NCBI RefSeq assembly: GCF_013204825.1
Contig: NZ_JABMKV010000005.1
Location: 82,456 to 146,455, forward strand
DNA length: 64,000 nt
DNA from: Pedobacter boryungensis
GTDB lineage: Bacteria; Bacteroidota; Bacteroidia; Sphingobacteriales; Sphingobacteriaceae
Direction of reading: 5' to 3'
This document shows, piece after piece, positions 9,525-18,539 of this stretch. The notes under the pieces are model-generated. The model did not search any database, was not told where the DNA came from, and saw only the letters and a program-made list of their open reading frames with translations. A program made the position numbers and the translations under genes. Position 1 is the first letter of the stretch. Every line of letters begins with the position of its first letter.

Positions 9525-9687
9525 TTTTCCCTTCCCACCTGAACATACTACAGATCAATTAAGTTAATTTGAATTGATAATAAATACATTTCAATTAATT
9601 TGATGTGTAGATTAACTAAAAAACGTATTTTCTTCTAAACCTATTTACTAAATTAGCGTTTAATATACTATTACCTGACTTAAACCT

Positions 9688-12171
9688 ATGAAAGAAACAG
9701 CTGAATTGAGCGTCGAACAATTAAACTATATTCTATCGCTAACCAAAACAGCTACTGCAGTACATGTGGGCGAAGATGCTACCATCAAGTTTGCAAATAA
9801 AGCAATGCTCAATATCTGGGGCAAAGATAATCAGGTAATTGGTAAGACATTAGCGCAGGCATTACCTGAGCTGGAGGGCCAGCCTTTTATAGAAATGTTT
9901 GCTCGTGTTTGGCGTGAGGGAATAACTATTTCGGGAAGCGATACCGCTGCAGACCTCATGATTAATGGGGAGACTAAAACATTTTACTTTGATTTTGAAT
10001 ATAGGGCTGTAAAAGATAGCAATAACAATGTAATTGCCATTTTACATACAGCGACCGACGTGACAGAACGGTACTTAAATAGGCGTGAACTGAAAGAGGC
10101 AGTACAGAATCGGGAGCTTTTGCAACGAGAACAATCATTAAATGAGGAATTAGCTTCTTCTAACGAGGAGCTCAATGCAATTAACGAAGAACTTTCTAAA
10201 AGTAGGGAAGATCTTTTTGTGATGAACAGAGACCTAGAGCAGAGGGTAGAAGAAAGGGTTAAAGCCTTTGCCGAAAGCGAAGAACGTTTTCGCAGTATGG
10301 CCGAAAATACAGATATATTAATAGCCGTAGGAAACGAAACAGGCAAAAAGTTCTATTTTAACAAAGCCTGGACTAAACTGACTGGACGTACGTCAAAGCA
10401 ATTAATAGATTCGGGCTGGGAAGATCTGATGGATGAAAGAGACAGTGAGGAATATAAATCAGTTCAATTAGGCGCATATCAGAAGCGAGTATCTTATTCA
10501 AATGAATTTAGGCTGAGAGGGGTAGATGGTAAGGTACACTGGATGTTAAAGAAGGGAACCCCAAGATTTCTCTCTGATGGTACCTTTGCGGGTTATATCA
10601 GTTCGTGTGTAGATATCACTCAAAGAAAAGAGGACGAACAGCTATTGCAAGACTTAAATGAGGAGCTAGCCACTTCTAATGAAGAACTGGCTGCCGTAAA
10701 TGAAGAGCTAGCTGCAACCAATGAAGAACTTGAAAAGTCTTTTAATGAACTTGTGATTAGTGAGCGTCGTTTTCGCACTCTAATTAGGCAGGCGCCAGTC
10801 GCTATTTGTGTCATCAGGGCACAAGATTTAATGATTACTGATGTGAATGATGCCTATCTTGAATTGGTTGGAAAGGAAAGGATAGAACTTGAGGATCATA
10901 CCATTTGGGATGCAGTTGCGGAAGCTGCAGAGGGTTATGCACCGGTACTGCAAAATGTAATTGATACAGGCATTCCCTTCCACGCTAGAGAACATGAGGT
11001 AACGTTAATCCGTAAGGGAGTTCCAGAAAGAATATTTATAGATTTTGTTTACGAACCATTGAGGGGCTTATCCGGAGAAATTATCTCTGTCATGGTAGTT
11101 GGAAATGATGTAACCGATAAGGTGATAGCTAGACATAGCATTGAAGATTCAGAAGAACGAAATAGACTTGCCGTAGAGGCAGCTGAAATTGGCACCTATG
11201 ATTATAGCTATGAAACCGATACACTTACTACCGGTGGTCGCTTTAACTTAATCTTTGGTGTGGCGAATGGGGTAAGGAGAGAGGAGATCATACAAATGTA
11301 TCATCCAGACGATGTTGACTTAAGTCCAGCCGCCCATGAAGCAGCAAAAAATGATGGCAAGCTTTTTTATGAAACAAGGTTTCAAAAAGCTGATGGTTCG
11401 CTCCGTTGGGCTAGGTTTCATGGTAAAATTTACTATCACAATAATGGTCAACCTAAAAGGATATTGGGCACTGTGCTGGATATTACAGCATATAAAAAGC
11501 TTCAGCAGCAAAAAGATGATTTTATTTCAATTGCAAGCCACGAGCTAAAAACACCTATAACTAGTCTAAAAGCCTCCTTACAATTGCTACAACGCATGAA
11601 AGATAATTCCTCTCCACATTTTCCAAAGCTCATTGAGCAGTCGGCACGGAGTATGAACAAAATATCTGAACTAGTTGAGGACCTCCTGAATGTAACCCGA
11701 ATGCAAGAGGGGCTTGTGCAGTTGAATAAAGAAAACTTTACCATTGCACAAATGCTCGATGACTGTTGTACCCATGTGAGACAATTAGGAACCTATGAAC
11801 TGATTGTAGAGGGCGACAGAAACCTTCAGGTCATTGCAGATGAACATCGCCTTGAACAAGTTGTCGTTAACTTCGTGAACAATGCAATTAAGTACGCACC
11901 GAATGAAAACAAAATATTTTTAACCGTAGAGGATTTAGGTGATACAGCCAAGGTGTCTGTAAGAGATACCGGGCCAGGTATTGCGAAGGAAAAATTGCCC
12001 CATCTCTTCGAACGCTATTTTAGAGCCGATCCATCTGGAGCCCAGGTCTCGGGTTTGGGATTAGGCTTGTATATTAGCGCAGATATAATTGAAAGGCATA
12101 AAGGAAAGATTGGTGTAGATAGTGAAGAGGGCAAAGGAAGTACTTTCTGGTTTATCATTCCTAAAGCTTAA
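9688..12171 (+). CDS. Soluble multi-PAS sensor histidine kinase
   Basis: An 827-residue kinase with no signal peptide or membrane segment, so probably cytoplasmic. It has about four PAS domains (roughly 10-130, 200-325, 355-490 and 500-620). Two linkers are heptad-like NEELA repeats (for example SNEELNAINEEL and SNEELAAVNEELAATNEEL) that form coiled coils between PAS units. The HisKA domain has H618 in SIASHELKTPITSL; the ATPase domain has NFVNNAIKYAP, DTGPGIAKEKLP and SGLGLGLYIS. There is no fused receiver domain. The nearest partner is the receiver-only protein at 12662-13018 on the opposite strand. Signal and output are unknown; PAS domains may bind a cofactor or small molecule. Confidence 0.9.
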   Translation: MKETAELSVEQLNYILSLTKTATAVHVGEDATIKFANKAMLNIWGKDNQVIGKTLAQALPELEGQPFIEMFARVWREGITISGSDTAADLMINGETKTFYFDFEYRAVKDSNNNVIAILHTATDVTERYLNRRELKEAVQNRELLQREQSLNEELASSNEELNAINEELSKSREDLFVMNRDLEQRVEERVKAFAESEERFRSMAENTDILIAVGNETGKKFYFNKAWTKLTGRTSKQLIDSGWEDLMDERDSEEYKSVQLGAYQKRVSYSNEFRLRGVDGKVHWMLKKGTPRFLSDGTFAGYISSCVDITQRKEDEQLLQDLNEELATSNEELAAVNEELAATNEELEKSFNELVISERRFRTLIRQAPVAICVIRAQDLMITDVNDAYLELVGKERIELEDHTIWDAVAEAAEGYAPVLQNVIDTGIPFHAREHEVTLIRKGVPERIFIDFVYEPLRGLSGEIISVMVVGNDVTDKVIARHSIEDSEERNRLAVEAAEIGTYDYSYETDTLTTGGRFNLIFGVANGVRREEIIQMYHPDDVDLSPAAHEAAKNDGKLFYETRFQKADGSLRWARFHGKIYYHNNGQPKRILGTVLDITAYKKLQQQKDDFISIASHELKTPITSLKASLQLLQRMKDNSSPHFPKLIEQSARSMNKISELVEDLLNVTRMQEGLVQLNKENFTIAQMLDDCCTHVRQLGTYELIVEGDRNLQVIADEHRLEQVVVNFVNNAIKYAPNENKIFLTVEDLGDTAKVSVRDTGPGIAKEKLPHLFERYFRADPSGAQVSGLGLGLYISADIIERHKGKIGVDSEEGKGSTFWFIIPKA

Positions 12172-12384
12172 TACGTACACGATATTTATATTGTTATAAT
12201 GTGCTTAGCTTTGATGCGATGCTCTCCACCTAAACATACAACAATCTGATCGTATTGTTTTTTTAATCCTGTGGCAGAGTCTCGATTCACTAGATTTAAT
12301 ACAACCTTTTGTTCTACCTGAAATTATAAAAAAACATAATTTGAACAATGTCACTTGCCATGTGTTTACAGTAAAAAATATGTT

Positions 12385-12609
12385 ATGGAAAGTTTCGAAA
12401 TTCAATTAATAGATAAAACCTATACCATTGAACCCCAAGAGAATGGAACATTTAGGGTAATGGACGGTGAGCAAAAGATAGGTGTAGTTTATCCTGAGGT
12501 AGGTAATTTTGATGTGGAATGGAAAACGATGGATGATATGGGTAGTGATTTCGCGGGGCAGATAGGTGAGCTAATTTCAGAACATCAAATGGGAAATTCA
12601 AATCTTTAA
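12385..12609 (+). CDS. Small hypothetical protein
   Basis: A 74-residue acidic, probably cytoplasmic protein starting at the ATG at 12385; a TTG-initiated extension from 12355 is less likely. Sequence: a beta-rich start FEIQLIDKTYTIEPQENGTF, then MDGEQKIGVVYPE and a helical end. No cysteine, signal peptide or membrane segment is seen. I do not recognise a family. It sits between the multi-PAS kinase and the convergent receiver-only regulator, with 213 bases before it in which I see no clear promoter. Confidence 0.6.
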   Translation: MESFEIQLIDKTYTIEPQENGTFRVMDGEQKIGVVYPEVGNFDVEWKTMDDMGSDFAGQIGELISEHQMGNSNL

Positions 12610-12661
12610 CTTAGATATATCAAACCGTTTAACTATTATCAAAGAAGCTTTTCAATGACTT

Positions 12662-13018
12662 TTATGTAATGAGTTGTGCTACCTTTCGAGTCAATTCATC
12701 AATGTTAAACGGTTTTGGGATGAATGATGCGTCTGGGCAGCGCTGGTTTGCCTCTTCGGTACCTTTGTGGGCAGAAATTAGGATGATTGGAACATGAGAA
12801 GTTTTAGGATTAGCCTTTAGTTCCTCGCAAAGTACCATACCATCACCATCTGGAAGCATCACATCCAATAAGTAAAGGTCGGGAACGCTCCGAGAGTTTT
12901 CCATGAAGCTGGTCACGGTTGCAAACATTTTAAGGCTATAGTTTTCTCCTTCAAGAATAAATCCATACAGTTCACGAAGGTCGTCGTTATCTTCTAAAAT
13001 GTAGATTAATTTTTGCAT
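12662..13018 (-). CDS. Receiver-only response regulator (CheY-like)
   Basis: A 118-residue single receiver domain with no output domain. Acidic pocket residues are in ILEDNDD (E9, D10, D12), the phospho-acceptor is D52 in LYLLDVMLPDGDG, the switch residue is in IILISAHK and the conserved lysine is in FIPKPFN. Such proteins pass phosphate between kinases or act through protein contacts. The adjacent multi-PAS kinase lacks its own receiver and is the most likely partner, but the genes face each other, so this pairing is inference. Confidence 0.9.
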   Translation of the reverse strand: MQKLIYILEDNDDLRELYGFILEGENYSLKMFATVTSFMENSRSVPDLYLLDVMLPDGDGMVLCEELKANPKTSHVPIILISAHKGTEEANQRCPDASFIPKPFNIDELTRKVAQLIT

Positions 13019-13261
13019 AACTCAATTGTGTATCTCTTTTTTGAACAGGGGTTTTTAGCTTTTTGTTTAGAATTGTTCATACATAGAAGTTGTATGGGTG
13101 TAAGCTCGGCAAGCAGAAACAGGTTGTAGTCACTTACTAGATCATAAAAATCCTTCTGTTGCTATAATACCCAATAACAGCAACTCAAGCTAATTACATT
13201 TGTTTTTATTATCTCCAGCTAACGGAAAACATTATCGCCTTTACACGTGTTCGGTATCTAT

Positions 13262-14518
13262 ATGGAGAAAAACTTACGCAAACAAATATTAGATTTTAAT
13301 TTCCCAAGGCTGCCTGAAATGACGCAGTTAAAATATACTAGAATGGCAGAAAATGCTTTCCGGTTTTTCCGAGGAACCTGCCACCTTTTTTACGACCGGC
13401 TTTGTAAGATGAAAGGGATACCTACTTCTCCCTTAGTATGGATTTGTGGCGATTTGCATATCGAGAATTTTGGTAGCTACCGTGGAGAAAATGGACTGAT
13501 CTATTTTGATTTAAATGATTTTGACGAAGGGGTGCTTGCTCCTGCAATTTTTGAAATCATCCGATTAGTAACCAGCATCTTTGTTGCCTTTGAAGTGTAT
13601 GAGATTGCTGAAGATCAGGCAGCAAATCTTGTCTCTATATTTCTTGGAAGCTACTCTTCTGTACTTGCCAAGGGTAAGGCAGTCGCAATTGATCCGAGAA
13701 CTGCTAGGGGCATTGTTTCCAATTTTCTTAAGCATTCCGAGCGTAGGAGCTATAAACAGTTACTAGGCAAGCGAACGGTTTCCAAGGGAAAAAAGATCTT
13801 ACTGTCACTGGAACATGAAAAGCATGCTAAGGTCGAAAAAAAGCTAAAATCTGCCTTAATTGCACATATCTCTAACTGGCTGGAAACAAGTCCAGCAAGC
13901 CCATATAATTATAAGGTAAAGGATGTAGTGTTCCGCATTGCAGGTACTGGTAGCCTTGGGGTAAAGCGGTATCTTTTCCTGTTAAGGAGCACAACGGTGA
14001 AGGGAAGATATCTTTTACTAGATATGAAACAGTCGTTTGATTCTTCCCTTTCGCCCTTTGTTGAAACAAAGCCAAGGTGGGATACCCAGGCGGAGCGAAT
14101 TGTTTCCATACAGCAGCGAATGCAGTATGTATCATCAGCACTGCTTGATGTGACCGAGTTTGAAGGCGAGAGCTATGTTTTGGGTGAGATGCAGCCTATG
14201 GAAGATACCTTTGACTTTTCATTGGTTGCTGGCAATTATCGTTCGCTAATCCAGGTGATTGAGGATATGGGCGCACTTACCGCTTCTAGCCAATTACGAA
14301 GTGGTGGGATGGAGGGTTCTGCAAATATAGATGAGCTCAGGAAATTTGGTCTAGATTTTACCAGTTGGAAAGAGCAAATAGTGTACATGGCAAGAGAGCT
14401 CGCAAAACAAAACGATAATGATTATAAGGAGTTCCTGGCCGGATATGAACAGGGAGAATATAAGAACGAAAACAGTAAACTCAAAGCAAATGAAAAAAAA
14501 GAGAAAGTTAAACTTTGA
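13262..14518 (+). CDS. DUF2252 family protein
   Basis: A 418-residue protein starting at the ATG at 13262 (a GTG five codons upstream is less likely). Conserved features include ICGDLHIENFGSYRG (residues 61-75) and YFDLNDFDEG (81-90), the DUF2252 signature, with later GTGSLGVKRYLFLL and MKQSF segments. The GDLHxEN motif resembles the catalytic loop of aminoglycoside-phosphotransferase-like kinases, so a phosphotransferase-like fold is possible; no function is established to my knowledge. There is no signal peptide. Its last 29 bases overlap the start of the next gene, indicating coupled translation with the permease-like protein. Confidence 0.8.
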   Translation: MEKNLRKQILDFNFPRLPEMTQLKYTRMAENAFRFFRGTCHLFYDRLCKMKGIPTSPLVWICGDLHIENFGSYRGENGLIYFDLNDFDEGVLAPAIFEIIRLVTSIFVAFEVYEIAEDQAANLVSIFLGSYSSVLAKGKAVAIDPRTARGIVSNFLKHSERRSYKQLLGKRTVSKGKKILLSLEHEKHAKVEKKLKSALIAHISNWLETSPASPYNYKVKDVVFRIAGTGSLGVKRYLFLLRSTTVKGRYLLLDMKQSFDSSLSPFVETKPRWDTQAERIVSIQQRMQYVSSALLDVTEFEGESYVLGEMQPMEDTFDFSLVAGNYRSLIQVIEDMGALTASSQLRSGGMEGSANIDELRKFGLDFTSWKEQIVYMARELAKQNDNDYKEFLAGYEQGEYKNENSKLKANEKKEKVKL

Positions 14519-14939
14519 AAAGATTGCTCATTCAATGACTTGTTGGGCTGGGAGTTCAGCAGCTTTTTTAGTTGCACTTGTGTTTGTGATGTCCTGGGCA
14601 ATAAGTGGACCTATATTCCATTTTTCGAATACCTGGCAATTGGTAATTAATACCGGAACAACAATCGTGACTTTTCTGATGGTATTTCTGATTCAAAAAT
14701 CTCAAAATAAGGATGGTAAGGCGATCCAGTTGAAGCTAAACGAACTGATTGCAGCTTCTCATTACACCAGTAACCGTATGGTGAATATTGAGAGCCTTAC
14801 CGAGGAGGAGTTGAATGTACTGCATGCCTATTATTCGAAGCTTTCCTCTTCTGCTAAAAAAGAGGAGGATATCCATCTGCCCCGTTCTATAGACGCTGCC
14901 AAACTGCACATCACCCTTAAGAAGTTCCCCAACCCATAG
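14490..14939 (+). CDS. Low-affinity iron permease family membrane protein
   Basis: A 149-residue protein starting at the ATG at 14490, inside the end of the DUF2252 gene. A basic N-terminus (KKKRKLNFEK) precedes two membrane helices at about 22-40 and 50-68, with TCWAGSS and NTGTTIVTFLMVFLIQKSQNKD between and after them, then a soluble helical tail. The NTGTTIVTFLMVFLIQ...NRD/NKD pattern is typical of the small bacterial low-affinity iron permease family (PF04120). Whether these short bacterial members transport iron is not proven. The 29-base overlap links it with DUF2252. Confidence 0.75.
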   Translation: MKKKRKLNFEKIAHSMTCWAGSSAAFLVALVFVMSWAISGPIFHFSNTWQLVINTGTTIVTFLMVFLIQKSQNKDGKAIQLKLNELIAASHYTSNRMVNIESLTEEELNVLHAYYSKLSSSAKKEEDIHLPRSIDAAKLHITLKKFPNP

Positions 14940-15036
14940 TTGAGGTTAAAGATTAATATTTAAAGAATATGAAATATACCATTTTTTGAGTGATAGATTG
15001 AAGAAGATACTGACTTCATTAATATCTTTTCAGGTA

Positions 15037-15438
15037 TTACCAGACATTATTTATTGCACTACACAACACGCCTCTTTTGCCGTAATCGGTAAACCACAAT
15101 TGACCGACACCAATTCCCCAAGATCCATCTTTTGGGTCAGATAACAGATTCTCCCAACTCAGATCCCTTTCAATTTCTGATTTAAAAGCTTTGGTAAAAA
15201 CTCGGTCGTAATAAGTAATAAAATCCTTATTGTTTTTTAAAGTAACAATTTTCTTTTTGATGGTTACCTTAATTGGATAGTGGGTCATATTTGATAAACG
15301 CACTTTCTCATTTTTATTTAAAGCAGCAATAAATGATTTCATGCCCTTTAATTCAAAATCTTCTGGACTATCTTGTGCTTTTAACCATATAGGAACACAT
15401 ATCAATAAAATCAGCGGTAATAACTTTTGTATGTTCAT
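15037..15438 (-). CDS. Secreted hypothetical protein
   Basis: A 133-residue protein with a clear signal peptide (MNIQKLLPLILLICVPIWLKAQ, cleavage near residue 22). The mature part contains KVTIKKKIVTLKNNKDFI followed by YYDRVFTKAFKSEIE and a C-terminal GSWGIGVGQLWFTD. It resembles small periplasmic proteins of unknown function in Bacteroidota. Neighbours are unrelated and convergent. I cannot assign a role. Confidence 0.65.
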   Translation of the reverse strand: MNIQKLLPLILLICVPIWLKAQDSPEDFELKGMKSFIAALNKNEKVRLSNMTHYPIKVTIKKKIVTLKNNKDFITYYDRVFTKAFKSEIERDLSWENLLSDPKDGSWGIGVGQLWFTDYGKRGVLCSAINNVW

Positions 15439-15818
15439 AGTTTTAAACGATTAAACTTAAGGTCATATTTTTGTTTTCAAATTTGATATAATGTTGGTTG
15501 GTTAAGCATTTTGCCATTTGCAAATACTCTAGCCCCATCAGTATTTCTTCGTTTACCTAAAATCGGCCTTGGCTAGTGCGGAATGCAATAAATTAGCCTA
15601 CTCAGAAACTTTAACAGCGCTAGGCGCAGCCGTGGATTTATTTATGCGCATATATTTATTAAATGTTATAAATGAGCTTCGCTTTGCTGCGGTATTTTGC
15701 ATACTTTTTTCATCTGTTGGAAAAAAGTTTGTCCGCGAAGCGATAAGAACTATTAAAAGTTTTCGAAGGATTTATTGGTCTATAATAAACAAGGGAGCAA
15801 TTCCTTAACCTATGTATT
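15439..15818. other. 380-base gap with a diverged copy of a local repeat
   Basis: No credible gene is seen. Bases 15564-15636 read like a diverged copy of the repeat at 17836-17964 and 18082-18211: a shared CCTTGGCTRGTGCGG start, ATTAGCC in the middle and an AGGCGC...GTGG end. A frame at 15569-15808 runs through this repeat and is not considered coding. Confidence 0.5.
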
Positions 15819-16451
15819 TTAATTTTTAGCTAACACCCTATCAATCAAATAATTCATTAATGCAATAGCAGTATCAATTACTGGGGCAGCCATTTCATCT
15901 TTATACATCACGTCAAGGTTTCCCTCTCCAAAATACAAACCATTATTGGCCAAAAAAGATAAACGGATTGTGCCCTTTTCAGGAAAATCTCTACGAGGTT
16001 TATACCACGGACCAATTTTACCAGCTACGATTTCACCTTTATTCAATAAATCTGTTGTTAATTTTAACGACTCCTCATTTGGTGAATCATAGAAAATGGT
16101 TTTCCCTGTATGGTTAATGTAACGACAAGAACCATCTTTATAAGCTGCAACCACATCTAAACCATTTTCTAAGCCAACTTCTACCACCACGCCCAATACT
16201 TCCATTTGCGCAGGATCAACACCTTCTTCAAAAAGCTCTTTCCAAAAAAGTAAACGATATCTAGAGTCAACATTTGGATCATTCGCAATCTGAAGCATTT
16301 GAGCTTCATCAGATACGCCCTTATTTAATAAGTTTAAGGGGTGAGTTGATAATGCATCTTTAGAGATAAGCTCTAAATCATCTCCAAATAGCAAATGATA
16401 GATTTTATTCTGACTTTCTTCTAGGTAAGGACCGGTGATTAATTGAGACAT
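15819..16451 (-). CDS. Hypothetical protein (predicted cytoplasmic)
   Basis: A 210-residue protein with no signal peptide. It includes PNVDSRYRLLFWKELFEEG, a beta-rich central part (GVVVEVGLENGLDVVAAYKD, then CRYINHTGKTIFYD) and a C-terminal VIDTAIALMNYLIDRVLA. It follows the 16466-17113 gene by 14 bases on the same strand, so the two are very likely co-transcribed from the box promoter near 17322-17368. I do not recognise the family. Confidence 0.7.
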   Translation of the reverse strand: MSQLITGPYLEESQNKIYHLLFGDDLELISKDALSTHPLNLLNKGVSDEAQMLQIANDPNVDSRYRLLFWKELFEEGVDPAQMEVLGVVVEVGLENGLDVVAAYKDGSCRYINHTGKTIFYDSPNEESLKLTTDLLNKGEIVAGKIGPWYKPRRDFPEKGTIRLSFLANNGLYFGEGNLDVMYKDEMAAPVIDTAIALMNYLIDRVLAKN

Positions 16452-16465
16452 AACAAGTAGAGAGA

Positions 16466-17113
16466 TTAGTGAGTAGGTTTTAAATCTGGCGAATGAAGTT
16501 TTAAGAATTCAGCTTTTATAGTGCCTAATCCTGTAGTAGCATCTTTAAGATTTTTATAGGCATTTGTACCATAAAAACGTTTACTAAAACCCAAAAGCGA
16601 TAGGCCCTGTTGTTTCGTTGTTGCCTGATTATAGGCATGGTAACGGTAAACATTCCATTCTGCAATTGTTGCCTTGCCTTCTCCTGCACTTAAGGTAAAC
16701 TCTAACACAATCTCGCCAGACTTTGGCAGATTAGTCACCTTAAAATTCACCATAGGATCATTGTCTTTTCTAATTTTAAGCTCTTTTACCTTTGCCGCAA
16801 CTGCATCTTCAATTTTTACTTGACCAAGCATTAACTGCACCATCACCATTTCATTATATTTTTCAGGCAGTTCGCCTTTTACAATATATTCTTGCTGAAA
16901 GTAAGCAGGAGTTGGGTGCGCACTGTAAGAAAGACTATATTTTTTTTGCATAAAGGAGATAGGGCCAGGAACCATTAAATAATCCTTAACGACTGGAAAA
17001 ATAGGCGTTAAGCTAACAATCGTAGCACTAGGCGCTAATTTATCTTTAACAGTAGCGGGAAGTAAATAGTTCATCGCGGCAATCGCACCGATGTAAAGCA
17101 ATCTTAAATTCAT
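16466..17113 (-). CDS. Hypothetical secreted protein
   Basis: A 215-residue protein. I place the start at the ATG at 17113, giving an N-terminus MNLRLLYIGAIAAMNYLLPA that looks like a signal or anchor. A longer frame to 17164 would begin inside a repeat element (17161-17293) and has no signal-like N-terminus. The mature part has YFQQEYIVKGELPEKYNEM and a C-terminal half with NFKVTNLPKSGEIVLEFTLS. Function unknown. It heads a two-gene unit with 15819-16451; the promoter carries the conserved box described in the findings, placing this unit in the putative regulon. Confidence 0.6.
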   Translation of the reverse strand: MNLRLLYIGAIAAMNYLLPATVKDKLAPSATIVSLTPIFPVVKDYLMVPGPISFMQKKYSLSYSAHPTPAYFQQEYIVKGELPEKYNEMVMVQLMLGQVKIEDAVAAKVKELKIRKDNDPMVNFKVTNLPKSGEIVLEFTLSAGEGKATIAEWNVYRYHAYNQATTKQQGLSLLGFSKRFYGTNAYKNLKDATTGLGTIKAEFLKLHSPDLKPTH

Positions 17114-17160
17114 TTTTCTTTGGTTAAGCCTAAAGGCGGTGAAATTATATGGTGTCATCT

Positions 17161-17293
17161 TCATTTCGAGCTAAGCAGAGAATAACGATTATTAGCAAAC
17201 TAAATCTTTGGCCTTGTAGTAAATATTAGGTTCAAAGGTTTGGCTACGCTTTTTTTTTAGTTATCTATTTCGCTATGTTCCAGTCGAAATGAC
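17161..17293. repeat. 133-bp inverted-repeat element, diverged copy in a 5' leader
   Basis: It begins with TCATTTCGAGCTAAGCAGAG and ends with TTCCAGTCGAAATGAC, imperfect terminal inverted repeats also found at 38901-39030 (130 bp). It lies between the box promoter (17322-17368) and the start codon at 17113, so it would be transcribed as part of the leader. No transposase is inside it; it is a MITE- or REP-like non-autonomous element. Confidence 0.6.
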
Positions 17294-17321
17294 GATTAAA
17301 TTATTAAAATAAATTACAGTC

Positions 17322-17368
17322 CAAATTTAACCGCTTTGGAATTTCTGGTCAATCGTCTTTTAAGGTAG
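17322..17368 (-). promoter_or_regulatory. Box promoter for the 17113 hypothetical pair
   Basis: On the minus strand, TACCTTAAAAGACGATT spans 17351-17367, and the -7 element TAAATTTG is at 17322-17329. The CC core starts at 17365, 36 bases before the first base of the -7 element, the spacing seen at the other copies. The leader to the start codon is about 200 bases and contains the repeat element 17161-17293. Confidence 0.7.
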
Positions 17369-17681
17369 GTTTTTGCAAAATGCTTTAGCACATAATTTTT
17401 GGCTATCCGCCTAAAGCTGATTTTTAAGCATACCTAAATTCAAAATTTAGTATTCATTTCTCCCACATTCCTCCCAGTCTCCTCCTACGTTTCTCCTGAA
17501 AAAGGCCCTTTGAGCAGAACAAACCTAGGACAATCCTCGAACAACTCTAGGACAAGATCACTTTTTAACTGACATTTCCGGACATACACAGACAATTTCG
17601 GACATTTTTAAAGCATTGAAATTAGGCTTAAAAGCGCTAGCAGCAAGAACTCTCCGTTTAGGGTAAATTAAAAATATACGT

Positions 17682-18017
17682 CATTGCGAGGCACGAAGCA
17701 ACCTTAAAGCGTTTGTCTAGCTAACATCATCGTTGTAAGCTAGCTTCGTTCCTCGCAATGATGAAAAATATGGAAGCTATCTTAAGAATTGGGCTTCAGA
17801 GCGATAGCAGCAAGAACCCTCATTTACCTATAAACCGACCTTGGCTGGTGCGGTTTGTAACAATTAGCCACAGCAGTGACGCTGCAGCATCAGGCGCTTC
17901 GGTGGTTTTTGGTTCTTTTTTCCATAAAAAAGGACTAGGCCCCGCCGGCCAATGAGGCGAAAATATAATAGACTAAACTACGCTTCATAAGCTAGCTTCG
18001 TTCCTCGCAATGACGAC
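17682..18017. repeat. GTCATTGCGAGG-type palindromic repeats
   Basis: GTCATTGCGAGGCACGAAGC begins at 17682, and the opposing TAGCTTCGTTCCTCGCAATG ends at about 17760, forming imperfect inverted ends about 80 bases apart. A further right end, TAGCTTCGTTCCTCGCAATG, lies at about 17993-18012. This family is distinct from the TCGAAATGAC elements. It is non-coding and scattered within the 1.4-kb gap before the giant surface-protein gene. Confidence 0.55.
17836..17964. repeat. About 130-bp interspersed repeat, copy 1
   Basis: Starts CGACCTTGGCTGGTGCGG and ends GCCGGCCAATGAGGCGAAAA. It is nearly identical to 18082-18211 and clearly related to 15564-15636. It has higher GC than its surroundings (CAGGCGCTTCGGTGG, GGCCCCGCCGGCC). 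No continuous frame is conserved between copies. Confidence 0.65.
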
Positions 18018-18081
18018 AAAAAAGTCATAGGAATTGGCCTTAGGAGCGATAGCACAAAGAACTCTCCGTTTAGGATACAAC

Positions 18082-18211
18082 CGACCTTGGCTGGTGCGGT
18101 TTGCATCAATTAGCCACAGCAGTAAACGCTGTAGCATCAGGCGCTTCGGTGGTTTTTGGTTCTTTTTTCCATAAAAAAGAATTAGGCCCCGCCGGCCAAT
18201 GAGGCGAAAAT
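18082..18211. repeat. About 130-bp interspersed repeat, copy 2
   Basis: Near-identical second copy of 17836-17964, 246 bases downstream in the same orientation. The upstream flanks also share an AGCGATAGCA...AAGAAC..TC stretch (about 17800-17820 and 18043-18066), so the duplicated unit is larger than the 130-bp core. Confidence 0.65.
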
Positions 18212-18325
18212 TAACATTTCTTTTCGATCATGACTACGCTTTAAAAAATTAAACACAGCATTATCGCTATACCGATGACTTTCTTGAAAATTAACAACCA
18301 CTATCAATCCTACTTTATATAAAAC

Positions 18326-18371
18326 CACCCCAAAAGATGATTTTTTACTAAAGAATCACCCTGTAATTTTG
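18326..18371 (+). promoter_or_regulatory. Box promoter for the 18540 surface-protein gene
   Basis: CACCCCAAAAGATGATTTTT spans 18326-18345, with CC core start at 18328. The -7 element TAATTTTG is at 18364-18371, 36 bases from the core start. The leader to the ATG is about 160 bases. This copy and those at 34095 and 40676 share the identical stretch CACCCCAAAAGATGATT. Confidence 0.75.
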
Positions 18372-18539
18372 CTCATTAAATTACGATGGCTATGTCTACA
18401 GCAGAAATAATTTCTCAAGGAATAGTGTAACCCCATCTTAATTCTCGCTCACAAATTAGATAAGCTCAAAGCCTTTGCTAGGAATTAGCATAGGCTCTTG
18501 GGTATAAAAAAATACATTCCGGAAATAGATTAACTACCT

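Noticed and set aside
9984..10346. 120-codon minus-strand frame inside the multi-PAS kinase
   Set aside because: Ser/Leu-rich antisense of the EEL coiled-coil linker; no independent evidence.
15569..15808. 79-codon plus-strand frame
   Set aside because: It starts inside a diverged copy of the 17836/18082 repeat and has no protein-like features.
17758..17955. 65-codon plus-strand frame
   Set aside because: It spans two interspersed repeats, and the near-identical copy at 18082-18211 does not keep the frame.
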